Source: Planctomycetota bacterium
Lineage (GTDB): Bacteria; Planctomycetota; UBA11346
Reading direction: 5' to 3'
Assembly: GCA_947470885.1 (NCBI GenBank)
Contig: CANIXE010000109.1
Location: 1-7,310 of the forward strand
Length of the DNA: 7,310 nucleotides
In this document: positions 5,506 through 7,310 of the stretch, piece after piece
Numbering within the stretch: position 1 is the first letter of the stretch
Layout of the letters: every line of letters begins with the position of its first letter
Position numbers and translations under genes: made by a program
The notes under the pieces: model-generated
What the model saw: the letters and a program-made list of their open reading frames with translations, nothing else
What the model was told of the DNA's origin: nothing
The model's database searches: none

Positions 5506-6717
5506 ATGAGCCTCCCCATGCATCAGGTCAAGATCCCAGCCGTCGGCGAATCCATCACCGAAGGCACCCTCGCCCGCTGGCTGGTTGCTGACGGCGCCAT
5601 CGTCACCGCCACGACCCAGCTCTTCGAGCTGGAAACCGACAAGATCAGCACTGCGGTGGAGGCCGGAGTCGCCGGCAAGGTGACCCGCAAAGCCAAGGAG
5701 GGCGACACCCTGCCCATCCACACCGTGGTCGCCGAGATCGACCCCAGCGTGGCCGGCGCCCCGGTGACCGCTGCTGTCGCCAAGCCGGCAGAGAAGGCCG
5801 CCGAACTGGCCCCCACCGCCGCCCCCGCGGGCAATAGCCAGGCACTCAGTCCTGCAGTAGCCAAGATCGTCGCCGAAACCGGTGTCGATCCGGCGAAGAT
5901 CGCCGGCACCGGCAAGGATGGCCGCTTGACCAAGGGTGACGTCCTGGCCGCCGGTCAGGCCAAGCCCGCCCCGGTGATCCCCGCCACCGTGCCGCCGATG
6001 GTCACCCCCGCCCCGGTGGGCGGCGTGACCCGGAAGAAGATGACCCCCCTGCGCCAGCGCATTGCCCAGCGCCTGGTCCAGGCCCAGCGCACCGCCGCGA
6101 TCCTGACCACCTTCAATGAAATCGACATGTCGGCGTGCATGGACCTGCGCAAGCGGTTCAAAGAAGAATTTGAAAAGAAGCAGGGCATCGGCCTGGGCTT
6201 CATGTCGTTCTTCACCGCGGCCACGATCCAAGCCCTGAAGAAGTATCCCGGCGTGAACAGCCAGATCGACGGCACGGACATCGTCACCCCCGACGGCGTG
6301 CACATGGGCATCGCCGTGGGCACGGAAAAGGGCCTGGTGGTCCCGGTCCTCAAGAACGCCGACAAGATGGGCTTCGCCGACATTGAAAAGGCGATCCGGG
6401 GCTACGCCCTCAAGGCTAAGGAAGGCAAGCTGGCCATCGACGACCTCCAAGGCGGCACCTTCACCATCACCAACGGCGGCACCTACGGTAGCCTCCTGAG
6501 CACCCCCATCATCAACCCACCCCAGTCAGGCATCCTGGGCATGCACGCCATCAAGGACCGCCCCATCGCCCTCAACGGGCAGGTGGTGATCCGGCCCATG
6601 ATGTACGTCGCCCTGAGCTACGACCACCGGATTGTCGACGGCGCTGAAGCCGTCGGTTTCCTGGTCCGCATCAAGGAACTGCTGGAAGCCCCCGAGCGCC
6701 TGATCCTCGGACTCTGA
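5506..6717 (+). CDS. sucB: 2-oxoglutarate dehydrogenase E2, dihydrolipoyllysine succinyltransferase
   Basis: The 403-residue core subunit of the 2-oxoglutarate dehydrogenase complex. Domains in order: a single lipoyl domain (about 5-80) with the lipoylation site ELETDKIST (Lys46); an Ala/Pro-rich flexible linker (about 82-112); the peripheral E3/E1-binding domain (about 114-149, LSPAVAKIVAETGVDPAKIAG then GKDGRLTKGDVL); a second Pro-rich linker (151-172); and the acyltransferase domain (about 176-402). The catalytic motif is SYDHRIVDGAEAVGFL, with His374 and Asp378. GGTFTITNGGTYGS and PIINPPQSGILGMH (the substrate and trimer-contact regions) are also present. It transfers succinyl from the lipoyl arm to CoA. 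An ATG at 5518 is a second possible start; both precede the lipoyl domain and neither has a clear Shine-Dalgarno. The single lipoyl domain and the position behind sucA favour succinyl- over acetyltransferase. Confidence 0.97.
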   Translation: MSLPMHQVKIPAVGESITEGTLARWLVADGAIVTATTQLFELETDKISTAVEAGVAGKVTRKAKEGDTLPIHTVVAEIDPSVAGAPVTAAVAKPAEKAAELAPTAAPAGNSQALSPAVAKIVAETGVDPAKIAGTGKDGRLTKGDVLAAGQAKPAPVIPATVPPMVTPAPVGGVTRKKMTPLRQRIAQRLVQAQRTAAILTTFNEIDMSACMDLRKRFKEEFEKKQGIGLGFMSFFTAATIQALKKYPGVNSQIDGTDIVTPDGVHMGIAVGTEKGLVVPVLKNADKMGFADIEKAIRGYALKAKEGKLAIDDLQGGTFTITNGGTYGSLLSTPIINPPQSGILGMHAIKDRPIALNGQVVIRPMMYVALSYDHRIVDGAEAVGFLVRIKELLEAPERLILGL

Positions 6718-6773
6718 TCCGTTCGTCGCCAGCCCTCCGGGGCCGGTGATCCGGACATCCGCCACCCGTTGCT

Positions 6774-6780
6774 GGAAGAG
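6774..6780 (+). promoter_or_regulatory. Shine-Dalgarno-like site of lpdA
   Basis: GGAAGAG lies 6 nt before the ATG at 6787. It supports that start and suggests lpdA is translated independently of sucB, whose stop is 69 nt upstream. Confidence 0.55.
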
Positions 6781-6786
6781 ACTCCC

Positions 6787-7310
6787 ATGGCCTACGACAC
6801 CATCATCATCGGCGCCGGTCCCGGCGGTTACGTTGCCGCGATCCGCGCCGCCCAACTGGGCCAGAAGGTCGCGATCATCGAGAAGCGGGGGGACGCCAAG
6901 CCCCGCCTAGGGGGCACCTGCCTGAATGTCGGCTGCATTCCGTCCAAGGCCCTGCTGGATTCGTCAGAGCATTTCAGCAACGCCCAGAAGCACTTCGCCA
7001 GCCACGGCATTAGCGTCGGCACCCCGACCATCGACGTGGCGACCATGCTCAAGCGCAAGGACAAGGTGGTGTCGTCCCTCACCGACGGCATCGCCTACCT
7101 GATGAAAAAGAACAAGATCGACGTCCTGACCGGCCGCGGCGAACTCATGGGTCCCGGCAAGGTGGCGGTCCACGCCGCCGACGGCACCAAGGTCGAACAC
7201 GACGCCAAAAACATCATCCTGGCCATGGGCAGCGTGCCCATCGAGCTGCCGTTCCTGAAATTCGACGGCGTGAACATCGTCTCCAGCGACCAGGCCATTT
7301 CGTTCCCCAA
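6787..7310 (+). CDS. lpdA: Dihydrolipoyl dehydrogenase (E3), N-terminal part, cut by window end
   Basis: The first 174 codons of a flavoprotein that reoxidises the dihydrolipoyl arm of SucB and passes electrons through FAD to NAD+. The frame is open to the last base with no stop. Visible are the FAD-binding Rossmann motif IIIGAGPGGYVAAIRAAQLG (6-25), the acidic end of the second strand (IIEK, 30-33), and the redox disulfide motif GGTCLNVGCIPSKALL (42-57) with Cys45 and Cys50, typical of dihydrolipoamide dehydrogenases. Later, NIILAMGSVPIELPF matches the 'ATGS-x-P' strand that ends the first FAD segment, with Met in place of the usual Thr. Family length is about 465-475 residues, so roughly 60% lies beyond the window. 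Its place behind sucAB says it serves the 2-oxoglutarate complex, though it may be shared with pyruvate dehydrogenase. Confidence 0.96.
   Translation, partial: MAYDTIIIGAGPGGYVAAIRAAQLGQKVAIIEKRGDAKPRLGGTCLNVGCIPSKALLDSSEHFSNAQKHFASHGISVGTPTIDVATMLKRKDKVVSSLTDGIAYLMKKNKIDVLTGRGELMGPGKVAVHAADGTKVEHDAKNIILAMGSVPIELPFLKFDGVNIVSSDQAISFP

Noticed and set aside
4839..5519. 226-codon minus-strand open frame antisense to the sucA 3' end
   Set aside because: It is in codon register with sucA and has no recognisable family pattern of its own.
5479..6450. 323-codon minus-strand open frame antisense to sucB
   Set aside because: The translation is Gly/His/Asp-rich and without a domain, while the plus strand encodes an unmistakable E2 subunit. 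It is a codon-bias artefact.
6718..6786. Terminator or separate promoter between sucB and lpdA
   Set aside because: Only 4-bp GC palindromes (CCGG-TGAT-CCGG) and no T-run are seen. The gap reads as an intra-operon spacer.
1..7310. CRISPR arrays, tRNA/rRNA genes, insertion sequences or long direct repeats
   Set aside because: None seen by eye: no regularly spaced repeats, no terminal inverted repeats flanking any gene, and no transposase-like frame.

Overview
This 7.3-kb, GC-rich bacterial window holds mostly housekeeping genes, split at about 2.44-2.63 kb by a divergent intergenic region. Every stretch longer than about 200 bases is accounted for by a gene. The strong G/C preference at third codon positions, the conserved central-metabolism enzymes and the Shine-Dalgarno-like leaders on some genes all say Bacteria. 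A GGQ release-factor-like protein with no codon-recognition domain, together with the style of the SucA N-terminus, would fit a Verrucomicrobia/PVC-type or other high-GC environmental bacterium. That placement is a guess from protein style and was not tested by any search.

Left half (about 1-2441, all on the minus strand, read right to left): a small type II toxin-antitoxin-like pair (VapB-like antitoxin at 2441-2226, PIN-domain protein at 2229-1816, sharing ATGA); a secreted-leader, multi-pass DUF350 membrane protein (1725-1078); a compact GGQ-domain release-factor-like protein (1047-556); and folK, the folate-pathway pyrophosphokinase (566-93), which overlaps the preceding gene by 11 bp. 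A perfect 15-bp stem at 55-89 lies directly behind the folK stop and probably ends transcription. The short gaps and overlaps suggest DUF350, release factor and folK are one transcription unit, perhaps continued from the toxin-antitoxin pair.

Right half (2634-7310, plus strand): sucA (E1o), sucB (E2o) and the first 174 codons of lpdA (E3). Together these encode the 2-oxoglutarate dehydrogenase complex of the TCA cycle, in the order E1-E2-E3 with gaps of 34 and 69 nt, so probably one operon. E1 decarboxylates 2-oxoglutarate on ThDP, E2 carries the succinyl group on its lipoyl arm to CoA, and E3 reoxidises the arm with FAD/NAD+. The gene at the right edge is cut by the window end.

I found no convincing novel multi-gene system. 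The items most worth a second look are: the PIN protein, which appears to lack two of the usual acidic catalytic positions; the antitoxin's unusual Gly/Ala/Pro/Val tail; a 7-bp dyad directly in front of the antitoxin start, inside the intergenic region shared with sucA; and a GGQ protein with a C-terminal helix-turn-helix-like segment in place of the usual basic tail.
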